This document shows positions 1 to 8,215 of a stretch of DNA of 64,000 nt, one piece after another. The notes under the pieces were generated by a model. That model saw only the letters and a program-made list of their open reading frames with translations, had not been told where the DNA came from and made no database searches. The stretch is from Paenibacillus gyeongsangnamensis (lineage in GTDB: Bacteria > Bacillota > Bacilli > Paenibacillales > NBRC-103111), in the NCBI RefSeq assembly GCF_027533625.1, contig NZ_JAQAGZ010000011.1:1-64000 (forward strand), written 5' to 3'. A program made the position numbers and the translations under genes. Position 1 is the stretch's first letter; each line of letters begins with the position of its first letter.

Positions 1-87
1 CGTTTCCTTCACTTTTTCCGTGAACGATTTCGTACAAATGGGTGCTAACCATTTACCAAATGAAGAAAATAGAGTATCCTTGTCCAT
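1..87 (-). CDS. IS4-family-like transposase, N-terminal fragment cut by window edge
   Basis: An open minus-strand frame runs off the left edge. It starts at ATG 87 behind an AAAAGGA ribosome site about 10 nt upstream; an in-frame ATG at 138 is possible but has no such site. The 29 visible residues begin MDKDTLFSSFGKWLAP, which resembles the start of IS4-family DDE transposases common in Bacillales (from memory). No catalytic motif is inside the window, so activity cannot be judged. If correct, the insertion element's right end lies near 150-200. Confidence 0.45.
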   Translation of the reverse strand, partial: MDKDTLFSSFGKWLAPICTKSFTEKVKET

Positions 88-239
88 GGGCTTAATCCTT
101 TTCAGTGGATTATGGACAGGAACTACCTGCCATTTCATTGTAAAGGATTTTTTTATGCCCTGATGATAAAAAGACAGAAGATTATGAACATTCAGAGAAA
201 ATTAATGCAACGCTAATGCAATATTTTATAAAATAAGTA

Positions 240-292
240 TTGAAATGGGAACGCTAGTTCTATATAATTTATACATACGCGAACTAATGTTC
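240..292 (+). promoter_or_regulatory. SigA-type promoter with two LexA/DinR (SOS) boxes
   Basis: TTGAAA (240-245) and TATAAT (263-268) are separated by 17 bp, a near-consensus vegetative promoter. Two GAACN4GTTC motifs sit on it: GAACGCTAGTTC (249-260) inside the spacer and GAACTAATGTTC (281-292) over the expected start site, their centres 32 bp apart. This motif is the core of the Gram-positive LexA (DinR) box, CGAACN4GTTCG; the second box also has the leading C. Placement in the spacer and at +1 is ideal for repression, so the downstream gene is inferred to be DNA-damage inducible. Confidence 0.7.
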
Positions 293-326
293 TCTTTACG
301 TAATAGGTATTTAGAGGTGAATTAAT

Positions 327-1235
327 GTGCAGCATTCAACGCTGAGCTTGGAAGATTTTCAACCGGAGGCTGTATCAGAGGAAACATGCATTAAGATTCT
401 GTTACAACTGAAATGGCCGGAAGGCTTTCGCTGCTGCCGCTGCAGCCATCACCTAGCCTCTATGATCAGAACTCGCAGACTTCCTCTCTATCAATGTCTT
501 CGTTGCGGTTACCAAGCGTCTCTCACCCAGGGGACCCTATTTGAAGGAAGCAGAACCCCCTTGCAAAAATGGTTCGCGGCCATTTATTTTTTCTCGCGTT
601 CCAATCGGGGAACAAGCGCTGCGGAACTGAGCCGATTAATCAAAGTTACATATAAAACGGCTTGGCTCATCCTGCACAAAATAAGACACGCCATTAGTGA
701 AGCCGACCATAAAAAGCTGCTTTCGGGAATCATTCGCGTTAATGCAGCTGTTCACGGGAAGCCAGATCAATCCTCAATTATTCGACACCACCGAGAGCAG
801 CCTCTATTTGTCGCTTCTGCTGAGGATACGCTAGGCTGCAATCCTGCCCCCTACTTCAAAATGAAGCTGATTCCAGACCACTATTTAAACGAAAAAACAA
901 GTCTGCCAACCGCCATCTACGACTTTCGTACCAACCATATCGATTCACATGTAGAACACATTCAAATCGTAACTCGCAAATACGATTCCCATCGCTTTAA
1001 AAATCTCCTGACCTCCGTCGCGCAAGCAGGTCGTTGGTTAACCGCCACTTATCATGGAATCGGCAGAAAGTACCTTCAATTTTATTTGGACGAGTACTGT
1101 TTTAGAATGAACTGCTCTGATAACATCTATGTCATATTCAAGCATCTCACCAGTATGTGCGTGTCTAACAAACCAATAACTTACCGCAAATTGATTTACT
1201 CAAACGAAGACCTTTCTTTAGCTATACAGTGGTAA
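327..1235 (+). CDS. IS1595-like transposase-derived protein, catalytic residues lost
   Basis: 302 residues, GTG start behind AGAGGTG. The N-terminus has the zinc-ribbon of IS1595/ISXO2-type transposases (CxxC at 36-39 and 57-60), followed by the family-typical helix-turn-helix region (about 95-122, with TAWLILHKIR). The DDE domain is recognisable, including the C-terminal HGIGRKYLQFYLDEYCFR block (243-260), but the first catalytic motif, normally VDExYxGG, reads VNAAVHG (138-144): the essential Asp is Asn and the next acidic residue is Ala. It should therefore not transpose by the usual chemistry. The reading frame is intact and preceded by a good promoter with two SOS boxes, so it looks like a kept, repurposed (DNA-binding?) protein rather than debris. 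No terminal inverted repeats were recognised around it. Alternative: a recently mutated IS remnant. Confidence 0.7.
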   Translation: MQHSTLSLEDFQPEAVSEETCIKILLQLKWPEGFRCCRCSHHLASMIRTRRLPLYQCLRCGYQASLTQGTLFEGSRTPLQKWFAAIYFFSRSNRGTSAAELSRLIKVTYKTAWLILHKIRHAISEADHKKLLSGIIRVNAAVHGKPDQSSIIRHHREQPLFVASAEDTLGCNPAPYFKMKLIPDHYLNEKTSLPTAIYDFRTNHIDSHVEHIQIVTRKYDSHRFKNLLTSVAQAGRWLTATYHGIGRKYLQFYLDEYCFRMNCSDNIYVIFKHLTSMCVSNKPITYRKLIYSNEDLSLAIQW

Positions 1236-1404
1236 GGATCTGTCTTATACGCTGATTCCCATAAAGAAAGGGCCCTCCTTGTTCACGGTTCACCTAAGTG
1301 ATAGGACCTAACTTATACACGGTTCACAAAAATGAAAGGACCCTCCTCGAATCCGGTTTCCATATATTTGAAGGGACTATCCTTGTAATGCGGGATCTCC
1401 CAAT
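1232..1404 (+). repeat. Five degenerate 34-bp tandem repeats
   Basis: Units begin at 1232, 1266, 1300, 1334 and 1370 (periods 34, 34, 34, 36, 35). The shared core is GAAAGGACCCTCCTTG then TACACGGTTCAC with variation. The first unit starts inside the stop codon of the transposase-derived gene. There are no unique spacers between units, so this is not a CRISPR array. Confidence 0.7.
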
Positions 1405-1448
1405 GAAGAAAATAACCTGATCCAATTCAATTTGATCCGGCTTAATCT

Positions 1449-1712
1449 AATCTGCTAATTAATCTGCTCATCATTCTGCTCATTAATCTGCTCATTAATC
1501 TGCTCATTAATCTGCTAATTAATCTGCTCATCAATCTGCTCATCAATCTGCTTATCATTCTACTAATCAATTTGTTAATCAATCTGCTAATTAATCTCCT
1601 CATCAATCTGCTCATCAATCTGCTTATCATTCTGCTCATCATTCTACTAATCAATTTGTTAATCAATCTGCTTATCAATCTGCTTATCAATCTGCTTATC
1701 AATCTGCTTATC
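1449..1712 (+). repeat. 12-bp minisatellite, 22 units
   Basis: Twenty-two consecutive 12-bp units of the type AATCTGCTCATC / AATCTGCTTATC / ATTCTACTAATC. A higher-order repeat is visible: the pair ATTCTACTAATC-AATTTGTTAATC occurs at 1557-1580 and again at 1641-1664. The four units at 1665-1712 are identical, suggesting recent expansion. Read on the minus strand it gives an open frame of a repeated Leu/Ile-Ser-Arg tetrapeptide, but there is no ribosome site, so coding is unlikely. Confidence 0.85.
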
Positions 1713-1774
1713 AATCTGATCTTATCTCATCTGGTCTGATCTAAGATAGTAATTTCAAAATCAGACTAATCTAA

Positions 1775-1795
1775 CCCCTTAACTGAGCCAAGGGG
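1775..1795. other. Small hairpin before the alcohol dehydrogenase gene
   Basis: CCCCTT and AAGGGG arms enclose a 9-nt loop. There is no T-run on either side, so a terminator role is doubtful. The rest of 1713-2038 shows nothing I can name apart from the ribosome site of the next gene. Confidence 0.3.
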
Positions 1796-2038
1796 ATAAT
1801 ACGCTATAGGGAATCGAAAGAGATATTACCCAGAAGCACATTTCGTTGATTTATACAAACGTCAAAGACGAACTCGATTGGTAGAAAAGCCACATGAATA
1901 AAGCAGCTGAAGTCAAGCATGATATGAAGATGGGCTTTCATGGCGCCGCACTGAATTTGATTGTATCCAGGAAGCGTGGTACCATTTGGCGTGGGAAGCA
2001 TCTTACCGATATTAAATAACGAGAGGAGCTCACGAGCA

Positions 2039-3208
2039 TTGAATACCTTTTCTTTTCACAACCCGACGAAGCTGATCTTCGGTAAAGGAACCTTGGAACA
2101 GCTGCAAGCCGAGCTTCCGAAATACGGCAAGAAGGTTCTGTTGGTTTATGGAGGCGGCAGTATCAAACGCAACGGCCTATACGATAATGTGATCGGCATC
2201 CTGAACGCACTTGGAGCTCAGATCTATGAGCTGAGCGGGGTTGAACCGAATCCGCGTTTGTCCACCGTTCATCGGGGCGTTGATCTGTGCAAGAAGGAAG
2301 GAATCGAGGTGCTGCTGGCCGTTGGCGGAGGAAGCGTCATTGACTGCACCAAGGCGATCGCCGCAGGCGCCAAATATGACGGCGATTTTTGGGACATCGT
2401 TACGCGCAAGGCCGCAGCACAGGATGCCCTTCCGTTCGGGACGATTCTGACGCTCGCGGCAACGGGCTCCGAAATGAACTCCGGTTCGGTTATCACGAAC
2501 TGGGAGACGCAGGAGAAATATGGCTGGGGCAGCCCGTATACGTATCCGAAATTCTCGATTCTCGATCCGGAGAATACATATACAGTTCCAAAGGACCAGA
2601 CGGTCTACGGCGTCTGCGATATTATGTCTCATGTGTTTGAAACCTACTTCCATCACACCCCGAACACGCCGGTTCAGGACGGCCTATGCGAGAGCGTGCT
2701 GAAGGCGGTCATCCAGGCGGCGCCGAAGCTGGTGAACAACCTCAAGGATTACGAGCTTCGCGAAACGGTGCTCTACAGCGGCACGATGGCGCTGAACGGC
2801 ATGATCGGCATGGGCATCCGCGGCGACTGGGCCACCCATAATATCGAGCACGCCGTAAGTGCGGTATATGATATTCCTCATGGCGGCGGACTCGCAATTC
2901 TATTCCCGAATTGGATGAAGCACGTGTTGAAGGATGAAGAAAACGTACCTCGCTTCAAGCAGTTTGCCATCAACGTCTTCGGTATTGATCCTGCCGGCAA
3001 GAGCGATCGGCAGATCGGCGAAGAAGGCATTGAGGCGCTTCGCTCGTTCTGGAACTCGATCGGCGCGCCAAGCCGGCTGGCCGATTACGATATCGACGAT
3101 GCCAAGCTGGATATTATGGCGGATAAGGCCATGGTGTACGGTCCTTTCGGAAACTTCAAGAAGCTTGAACGGAATGACGTACTGGAGATTTACCGCTTGT
3201 CCCTATAA
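2039..3208 (+). CDS. Iron-type NAD(P)H-dependent butanol/alcohol dehydrogenase (YugJ/BdhA-like)
   Basis: 389 residues from TTG 2039, chosen because GAGAGGAG lies 10 nt upstream and the product then starts [17 protein letters not shown], as in the family. The frame stays open upstream to 1961, but that start has no ribosome site. Family III (iron-containing) alcohol dehydrogenase: the nucleotide-binding GGGS loop ([14 protein letters not shown]) and the metal-site helices with D-x3-H (CDIMSHVFE) and the distal histidines (NIEHAV, DIPHGGG) are present. Expected to reduce aldehydes to alcohols in the cytoplasm during fermentation or aldehyde detoxification. Length fits YugJ. It is monocistronic and ends at a strong bidirectional terminator. 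Confidence 0.9.
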   Translation: MNTFSFHNPTKLIFGKGTLEQLQAELPKYGKKVLLVYGGGSIKRNGLYDNVIGILNALGAQIYELSGVEPNPRLSTVHRGVDLCKKEGIEVLLAVGGGSVIDCTKAIAAGAKYDGDFWDIVTRKAAAQDALPFGTILTLAATGSEMNSGSVITNWETQEKYGWGSPYTYPKFSILDPENTYTVPKDQTVYGVCDIMSHVFETYFHHTPNTPVQDGLCESVLKAVIQAAPKLVNNLKDYELRETVLYSGTMALNGMIGMGIRGDWATHNIEHAVSAVYDIPHGGGLAILFPNWMKHVLKDEENVPRFKQFAINVFGIDPAGKSDRQIGEEGIEALRSFWNSIGAPSRLADYDIDDAKLDIMADKAMVYGPFGNFKKLERNDVLEIYRLSL

Positions 3209-3215
3209 CAAGAAC

Positions 3216-3258
3216 AAGGGCGCTCAAGATCATGAAGTCCATGATCTTGAGCGCCCTT
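3216..3258. terminator. Bidirectional terminator between adh and metQ
   Basis: Perfect 18-bp stem (AAGGGCGCTCAAGATCAT, 3216-3233, and its complement, 3241-3258) with a 7-nt loop, followed by ATTTTG on the plus strand and TTGTTCTTG on the minus strand. It sits between convergent genes. Confidence 0.85.
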
Positions 3259-3275
3259 ATTTTGCAGACTGGTCC

Positions 3276-4127
3276 TTAGAATGCGGGAAGAACCGCGCCT
3301 TTGTATTTGTCTTCGATAAACTTCTTCACATCGTCCGAATTCAAAGCTTTAGCCAGCTTCTGCATAGCTTCGGAATCTTTGTTGTCGGGACGTGCAACGA
3401 GAATGTTCACGTACGGGGAGTTCTTATCTTCAATGAACAGTGCGTCCTTCGTCGGCGACAGCTTCGCTTCCAGCGCATAGTTCGTATTGATCAACGCCAG
3501 GTCTACTTCGCCGAGCACGCGAGGCAGCATAGCCGCTTCCAGCTCTTTGATCTTCAGGTTTTTCTTGTTTTCAACGATATCCTTAACTGTGCCGTTCACG
3601 CCAACGCCATCCTTCAGCTTGATGAGGTTGTTTTTCGCCAACAGGGCGAGCGCGCGGCCGCCGTTCGACGGATCGTTCGGGATCGCTACGGTAGCGCCGT
3701 CCTTCAGCTCGTCGACTTTCTTGATTTTTTGGGAATAAGCGCCGAACGGTTCGATATGAACCCCGGTCACTTTAACGAGGTTAAAGTTTTTGTCTTTGTT
3801 TTGCTGCTCCAAGTAAGGTGTATGCTGGAAGAAATTCGCGTCCAGCTGCTTCTCGGCGACCTGCACGTTCGGCTGAACGTAGTCGGTAAATTCCTTCACT
3901 TCCAGGTTCACGCCCTGCTCCTTCAGCTTAGCCTTAACGGAGTTCAGAATTTCCGCATGAGGAACAGCGGTAGCACCAACCTTCAGCGTCACTTCCTTCG
4001 GCTGGCTGCCGCCTGCAGCCCCGTTCGCAGGCTGCTGGGTCGGAGCCTGTGCAGACGGCTTCGTGCCGCAGGCCGCCAAGGAAAGTGCCAGTACGGCGGA
4101 TAAAGCGGTAACGATGATCTTTTTCAT
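3276..4127 (-). CDS. metQ: Methionine ABC transporter substrate-binding lipoprotein (NlpA family)
   Basis: 283 residues. The signal peptide ends in a lipobox (LSLAACG), so the mature protein is a lipid-anchored extracellular binding protein. The body matches the NlpA/MetQ family: VGATAVPHAEIL near the mature N-terminus, then FFQHTPYL and ATVAIPNDPSNGGRAL. It should capture D/L-methionine for MetNI. Last gene of the metNIQ operon, 48 bp after metI, with a strong ribosome site. Control is by the SAM riboswitch upstream of metN. A Gln/Ala/Gly-rich linker follows the lipid-modified Cys. Confidence 0.93.
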   Translation of the reverse strand: MKKIIVTALSAVLALSLAACGTKPSAQAPTQQPANGAAGGSQPKEVTLKVGATAVPHAEILNSVKAKLKEQGVNLEVKEFTDYVQPNVQVAEKQLDANFFQHTPYLEQQNKDKNFNLVKVTGVHIEPFGAYSQKIKKVDELKDGATVAIPNDPSNGGRALALLAKNNLIKLKDGVGVNGTVKDIVENKKNLKIKELEAAMLPRVLGEVDLALINTNYALEAKLSPTKDALFIEDKNSPYVNILVARPDNKDSEAMQKLAKALNSDDVKKFIEDKYKGAVLPAF

Positions 4128-4175
4128 TGAGAACCCTCCACTTTTTTTCTTGGTGTCATCTATAATTAAAAATTC

Positions 4176-4841
4176 TTACTTCCGCTGATAGCTCCGCACG
4201 AGCCGGTCGCCAAGCATTTGAAGAATTTGAACAAGCAAAATGAGCAGCACGACCGTCACGATCATCACGTTCGTCTGGAAGCGCTGGTACCCGAATCGGA
4301 TAGCCAAATCCCCTAGTCCCCCGCCTCCGATCACACCCGACATCGCTGTATAGGACACCAGCGTAACCGCAGTAATCGTAATGGCTGTGATTAAGCCGGG
4401 ACGTGCTTCCCGAAGCATCACCTTCCAAATAATCTGGCCGTAGGTGGCGCCCATCGATTCAGCCGCTTCAATGACGCCGCGGTCCACTTCCCGCAGCGAT
4501 GTCTCCACAAGCCGCGCGAAGAAGGGCGCCGCGCCGATAACCAGCGGCGGGATCGCACCCGGCACGCCGATCGAGGTACCGACCAGCGCTTTCGTCATCG
4601 GGATCATGACGATCATCAGAATGATGAAAGGGACGGAACGCAAAATGTTGACGATGACGGAAAGCACATTGTAGACGACTTTTTGCTGCAGCAGCTGCCC
4701 GCTTGACGTTAGGAAAAGAAGAATGCCTAAAGGCAATCCGATTAGTATCGTAAACAGCGTTGACGTCCCCAGCATCGTCAATGTATCGAGAGAGGCTTGT
4801 CCGATCTCATTCCAGTCAAGATCCCAGAAAGTTTTATCCAT
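4176..4841 (-). CDS. metI: Methionine ABC transporter permease
   Basis: 221 residues with five to six hydrophobic segments and the cytoplasmic EAA-type loop (GVIEAAESMGATYGQIIWKVMLREA) that contacts the ATPase. Typical MetI size. It overlaps the end of metN by 8 bp, so translation is probably coupled. It forms the membrane channel of the methionine importer. Confidence 0.92.
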   Translation of the reverse strand: MDKTFWDLDWNEIGQASLDTLTMLGTSTLFTILIGLPLGILLFLTSSGQLLQQKVVYNVLSVIVNILRSVPFIILMIVMIPMTKALVGTSIGVPGAIPPLVIGAAPFFARLVETSLREVDRGVIEAAESMGATYGQIIWKVMLREARPGLITAITITAVTLVSYTAMSGVIGGGGLGDLAIRFGYQRFQTNVMIVTVVLLILLVQILQMLGDRLVRSYQRK

Positions 4842-5850
4842 GCTTCAGCACCTCCACATCCAAGCCTTGCTCCCGGAGAGCGGCAATTGTCCGTTCCGCT
4901 TCGCCTCCGCTCGCATGAAGCTCGACGACGAGCTGTCCGTAAGGGACGTCCTTTAACCGGGAGATCGTCCCTTGAAGGATGGCAAACGGAACATTCTTTT
5001 CCTTCATCGTATGATACAGAACCGGCTCATACGTTTGCTCCCCGATGAACGTGATACGCACCTGCGTCCTCCCGCTCATCCCATCGGTAGATCCTTGAGC
5101 AATCTCCGGCAGTTCGGAGACTTGGGCGACGAAATCCCGCGTCGTCCGATGCTGAGGCTTGAGGAAGACGTCAGCAACAAGGCCGGTCTCCACGATTTCA
5201 CCGCTGTCGAGCACGGCGACCCTGTCGCAGATCGAACGAATAACCTGCATCTCGTGCGTAATCAGCACAATGGTAATGTGGAGCCGCCGGTTGATCTCGA
5301 GCAGGAGTGATAGAATCGATTGCGTCGTCTGCGGATCCAGAGCGGAGGTCGCCTCATCGCATAGCAGCACCTTCGGGTCCGTTGCCAGTGCCCGGGCGAT
5401 ACCTACCCGCTGCTTCTGTCCTCCGGACAGCTGCGCAGGAAATTTATCAGCATGCTCCTGCAGGCCGACCAAGCCGATAAGCTCATCTACTCTTCGCTTC
5501 ACGGCATCCTTGGGCCGCTTCGCAAGCCGCAGCGGAAACGCAATGTTCTCTCTCACCGTCAAGGAAGAAAGCAGGTTAAAATGCTGGAAAATCATGCCGA
5601 TGGAACGGCGTTCCTCCTGCAGCTTGCTCTGAGAGAGGGCTGTCATGTCCACGCCGTCTACAACCACTTGGCCTGTCGATGGCCTCTCCAGCAGATTGAT
5701 CGTCCGGATCAGCGTGCTCTTGCCAGCCCCGGAATGACCGATAATCCCGAAGATTTCGCCTTTGGTCACATGCAGTTGGATGTCCTTAAGCGCATGGACA
5801 AGCCTGCCGCCTGACGCATAGGTTTTGCTGATTTGCTTTAATTGAATCAT
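4834..5850 (-). CDS. metN: Methionine ABC transporter ATPase
   Basis: 338 residues from ATG 5850, preceded by GGGAGGA; the frame is open further upstream but lacks a ribosome site there. Walker A GHSGAGKST (about 38-46), signature LSGGQKQRV, Walker B VLLCDEATSALD, H-loop VLITHEM. The C-terminal ~70 residues form the NIL domain used by MetN for methionine feedback inhibition. First gene of metNIQ, about 50 nt after the riboswitch terminator. Confidence 0.95.
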   Translation of the reverse strand: MIQLKQISKTYASGGRLVHALKDIQLHVTKGEIFGIIGHSGAGKSTLIRTINLLERPSTGQVVVDGVDMTALSQSKLQEERRSIGMIFQHFNLLSSLTVRENIAFPLRLAKRPKDAVKRRVDELIGLVGLQEHADKFPAQLSGGQKQRVGIARALATDPKVLLCDEATSALDPQTTQSILSLLLEINRRLHITIVLITHEMQVIRSICDRVAVLDSGEIVETGLVADVFLKPQHRTTRDFVAQVSELPEIAQGSTDGMSGRTQVRITFIGEQTYEPVLYHTMKEKNVPFAILQGTISRLKDVPYGQLVVELHASGGEAERTIAALREQGLDVEVLKHG

Positions 5851-5904
5851 TGCTTGTCCTCCCGCTTCGAGAATACTCTCTGATCTGATTCTTTCCCAAA
5901 GCAT

Positions 5905-5936
5905 ATAAAAAACCCCTGAACGCATCGGAACAGGGG
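5905..5936 (-). terminator. Expression-platform terminator of the SAM riboswitch
   Basis: Minus-strand stem CCCCTG/CAGGGG followed by six Ts (5905-5912 side), lying between the SAM aptamer and metN. The arms can alternatively pair with aptamer-proximal sequence, as in other S-box leaders. Confidence 0.8.
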
Positions 5937-5961
5937 ATTATCTCCTCAATCGTGCGCCCCT

Positions 5962-6115
5962 CTCATCTTTCGAAACCGGAATCGGTTTCGAAGGAATTGG
6001 CACCATAATCCTTGGAGGGGTTCATTAAAAATAAATCATGCGAACCTATCGTCCATACAGGAACGGTTGCCGGGCTTCATCGGGCCTTATCCCTCCGCCA
6101 CTCTTAATAAGAAGT
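5962..6115 (-). ncRNA. SAM-I (S-box) riboswitch
   Basis: On the minus strand the aptamer reads from TTCTTATTAAGAG through GTGGCGGAGGG and GGCCCGATGAAGCCCGGCAA to GGTGCCAATTCC, all highly conserved S-box blocks. The P1 strands CTTATT and GATGAG pair, and a P4-type hairpin with long GAAACCG/CGGTTTC arms is present. With SAM bound the downstream terminator should form and metNIQ be off. Confidence 0.95.
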
Positions 6116-6244
6116 TGCTCTATGCTATGAGATTTTATTTTACCATTGGCAATCAGCTTCGTTAGTGTATAAAATTATGAAATGAATGTCAATACGTTTT
6201 CTCGGATTTTCAAAAAAATGTTCATGTTAAAATATACCAGAATT

Positions 6245-6889
6245 TTAAATGCCCTCGGCAATAAAATAATCGGCATATTTATAATGGATCGGTTCACTCT
6301 CGGCTGAATTCTTTTCCGTGTTCGCCGGAAGACCTAATTTCATCTTGGCGCGAATCACCGGAATGCCGACTGCCAAACCAAGAAGCACGATCAGCTGTGG
6401 TTGAATTGAGGTGGCCAAGAGCAAAATCAGAGTGGCCGCCGCGGTAAAAAATGTCGTTTTATCGAAAATCGCCGACTTGCCCATCTTATACGCCGCCACA
6501 ATGATAAGCGCGACGATCGCTCCATGGATCCCCTGAAGCGCAGCCTCGACCTTCGGGTTATCATGAAAATACGAAATCGTCATGCTTAACGCAAAAATAA
6601 TTAAAAACGTCGGCATGGTAATGCCGAATACCGCCGCGATCGCTCCCGGAATTCCCGCAAGTCGGAATCCGATGAAGGCAGAGGCGTTCACGCCGATCCC
6701 CCCGGGCGCCGAACCGGCAATCGAAAGCGCATCGGCCATTTCATGCTCGGAAACCCATCCCTTGCGTCCGACCATTTCCCTCTCGATCACGGGAATCATG
6801 GCATAACCGCCTCCGAAGGTGGACGGACCAATCTTAAAAAACGTCCAAAAAATGTCCCACAATAGTTGAATCTTGTTCTCCTTCGGCAT
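6245..6889 (-). CDS. Chromate transporter (CHR family), single-domain subunit
   Basis: 214 residues with about five to six membrane segments. The CHR-domain hallmark FKIGPSTFGGGYAMIPVI is at about 17-34. ATG start behind GGAGGAG. Short-chain CHR proteins normally occur as adjacent pairs that together make the transporter; no partner gene lies on either side here. The hydrophilic C-terminal tail (about 187-214) is longer than the core domain needs. Substrate could be chromate or another oxyanion. Confidence 0.85.
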   Translation of the reverse strand: MPKENKIQLLWDIFWTFFKIGPSTFGGGYAMIPVIEREMVGRKGWVSEHEMADALSIAGSAPGGIGVNASAFIGFRLAGIPGAIAAVFGITMPTFLIIFALSMTISYFHDNPKVEAALQGIHGAIVALIIVAAYKMGKSAIFDKTTFFTAAATLILLLATSIQPQLIVLLGLAVGIPVIRAKMKLGLPANTEKNSAESEPIHYKYADYFIAEGI

Positions 6890-7069
6890 CGCGATCTCCT
6901 CCGTATCCAGCCTTGTTGTCCTCTATTATACCTTACATTTAACCATTTTGGAATAAACTCTTGTCAGTTTTATGAATTAACTTTTTAAAATTCTGAGTAA
7001 AAACGTAAACAACTCCGACTTAATCCATCTGTTTATATCACTTTGGTGATTAGTCACCCATACGCAAAG

Positions 7070-7094
7070 AAGCCCCGGACCAAGTCCAGGGCTT
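7070..7094 (-). terminator. Terminator after the uronate-isomerase-like gene
   Basis: AAGCCCTGGA/TCCGGGGCTT stem on the minus strand with CTTCTTTG downstream; weak T-run. The remaining stretch 6890-7069 is AT-rich and holds the promoter region of the chromate transporter; nothing else seen. Confidence 0.6.
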
Positions 7095-7132
7095 AGGGAT
7101 GATAACGGATAAAGCTTTTATGAAGCCTAATG

Positions 7133-8191
7133 TCATGTCCCGACGTGCAGAGCCGGATTGGGCCTGCCCAAGAAGCGCCAGAACGATTCGCCGAGCAGCG
7201 CGGCAGCGTCTCTTTCGATATCTTCGGCCGCCAGCTGCCAGCCGCAGTTCATCAGCTCGCCGTATTTGTCGATCAGCACCTTAGCAATGAGAGAACGCGC
7301 ACCGACCCAAGCAGGAATGAGCGCATCCCACACCACAGCACCTGATGCTGCAGGTGTGAAATCCATTCCGAGGAGTCCCATCCGCGTCCGCAGCACCGGC
7401 TCCATGGAGCTTACCGGAAGCCGCGGGCCTCCGCAGCCGAATAAATGCACGTTGCCGTACTTACGGGAAAGCCTCTTCAGCTGCGCTTGTTGGTATTGGC
7501 AGCGGGCAGAGCAGAGAAACCTATTTTCCGGATAGCGGCTGACGAGTTCATCGATCTGATACTGACGTTCATATTGGTCTTCTAGAAAAATGGCCGTCGG
7601 AATTCCCGCTTCCCCGGCCACCGGAAGCACGCACTGCTCCATAAGCCGTCTCTCGGTCTCGGAAGGCGAAGCGCTCGCGGATCCCCCTGTATCATAAACT
7701 AAATATAACGGATCCACCTTTGCTATCCAGTATCGGAGAAATCGCCGGACGCTCTCGACCGTCTTGTCGGTAATCTCCTCCTCGCCTTCATACCCCCAAT
7801 TCCGAAGGAGCAGCCGCGCCGTCGACCAACCGTCGATCAAAGCATTCAGACGAAGCGAAGCGTTCAAACGCGGATCCAGCGCTCCAAAGCTTTCCCACGC
7901 CGCCTGCTGCTCTTGAGATAACGGATCAAAGCTAAGGCATACCGTTGTTACACCCGTGAGCTTAAACACCAGCTCCATATGATCCGAGGCCGACATCCGG
8001 TCAAAAAACTCGCGATAAACGGGCAAACGCCGCCCATCCGGACGGAGCCCCAGCGTATGCAGCACACTTAGAATGCTGAAGCTAGCTTCGCCCATCGGGG
8101 TTCGCTTCACGAAGTGGGCATCCCATATCCGTTCAGCCCGCTCGGCTTGAGTCATGCCTTCCCAAAGCCTCCTTAACGAAACCTGTATCAT
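7133..8191 (-). CDS. Divergent uronate isomerase-like (UxaC-related) protein
   Basis: 352 residues. The C-terminal half matches the uronate isomerase/amidohydrolase fold by pattern: VHLFGCGGPRLPV, then MRxGLLGMDFTP, then SRSLIAKVLxDKY-type text (GARSLIAKVLIDKYGEL) and ALLGESFWRFL at the end. The N-terminal HxH metal motif of UxaC is absent, and the strand that normally carries the catalytic Asp (TDSR) reads FTPAASGA. It is also about 100 residues shorter than UxaC. So it is probably not an ordinary galacturonate isomerase; it may be a partner or a changed enzyme. It lies 56 bp downstream of uxaE in the same direction. Confidence 0.6.
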   Translation of the reverse strand: MIQVSLRRLWEGMTQAERAERIWDAHFVKRTPMGEASFSILSVLHTLGLRPDGRRLPVYREFFDRMSASDHMELVFKLTGVTTVCLSFDPLSQEQQAAWESFGALDPRLNASLRLNALIDGWSTARLLLRNWGYEGEEEITDKTVESVRRFLRYWIAKVDPLYLVYDTGGSASASPSETERRLMEQCVLPVAGEAGIPTAIFLEDQYERQYQIDELVSRYPENRFLCSARCQYQQAQLKRLSRKYGNVHLFGCGGPRLPVSSMEPVLRTRMGLLGMDFTPAASGAVVWDALIPAWVGARSLIAKVLIDKYGELMNCGWQLAAEDIERDAAALLGESFWRFLGRPNPALHVGT

Positions 8192-8215
8192 TTCTGATCC
8201 TCTAACCGCAAGAAA

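Noticed and set aside
1232-1712. Possible CRISPR array
   Set aside because: The 34-bp and 12-bp units are directly contiguous and degenerate, with no unique spacers and no cas genes.
1442-1714. Minus-strand 90-codon frame with Ile-Ser-Arg-Leu tetrapeptide repeats
   Set aside because: It is simply the 12-bp minisatellite read as codons (12 is a multiple of 3); there is no ribosome site or promoter.
1961-2041. Longer start for the alcohol dehydrogenase
   Set aside because: The upstream ATG has no ribosome site, and the TTG at 2039 has GAGAGGAG and gives the family N-terminus.
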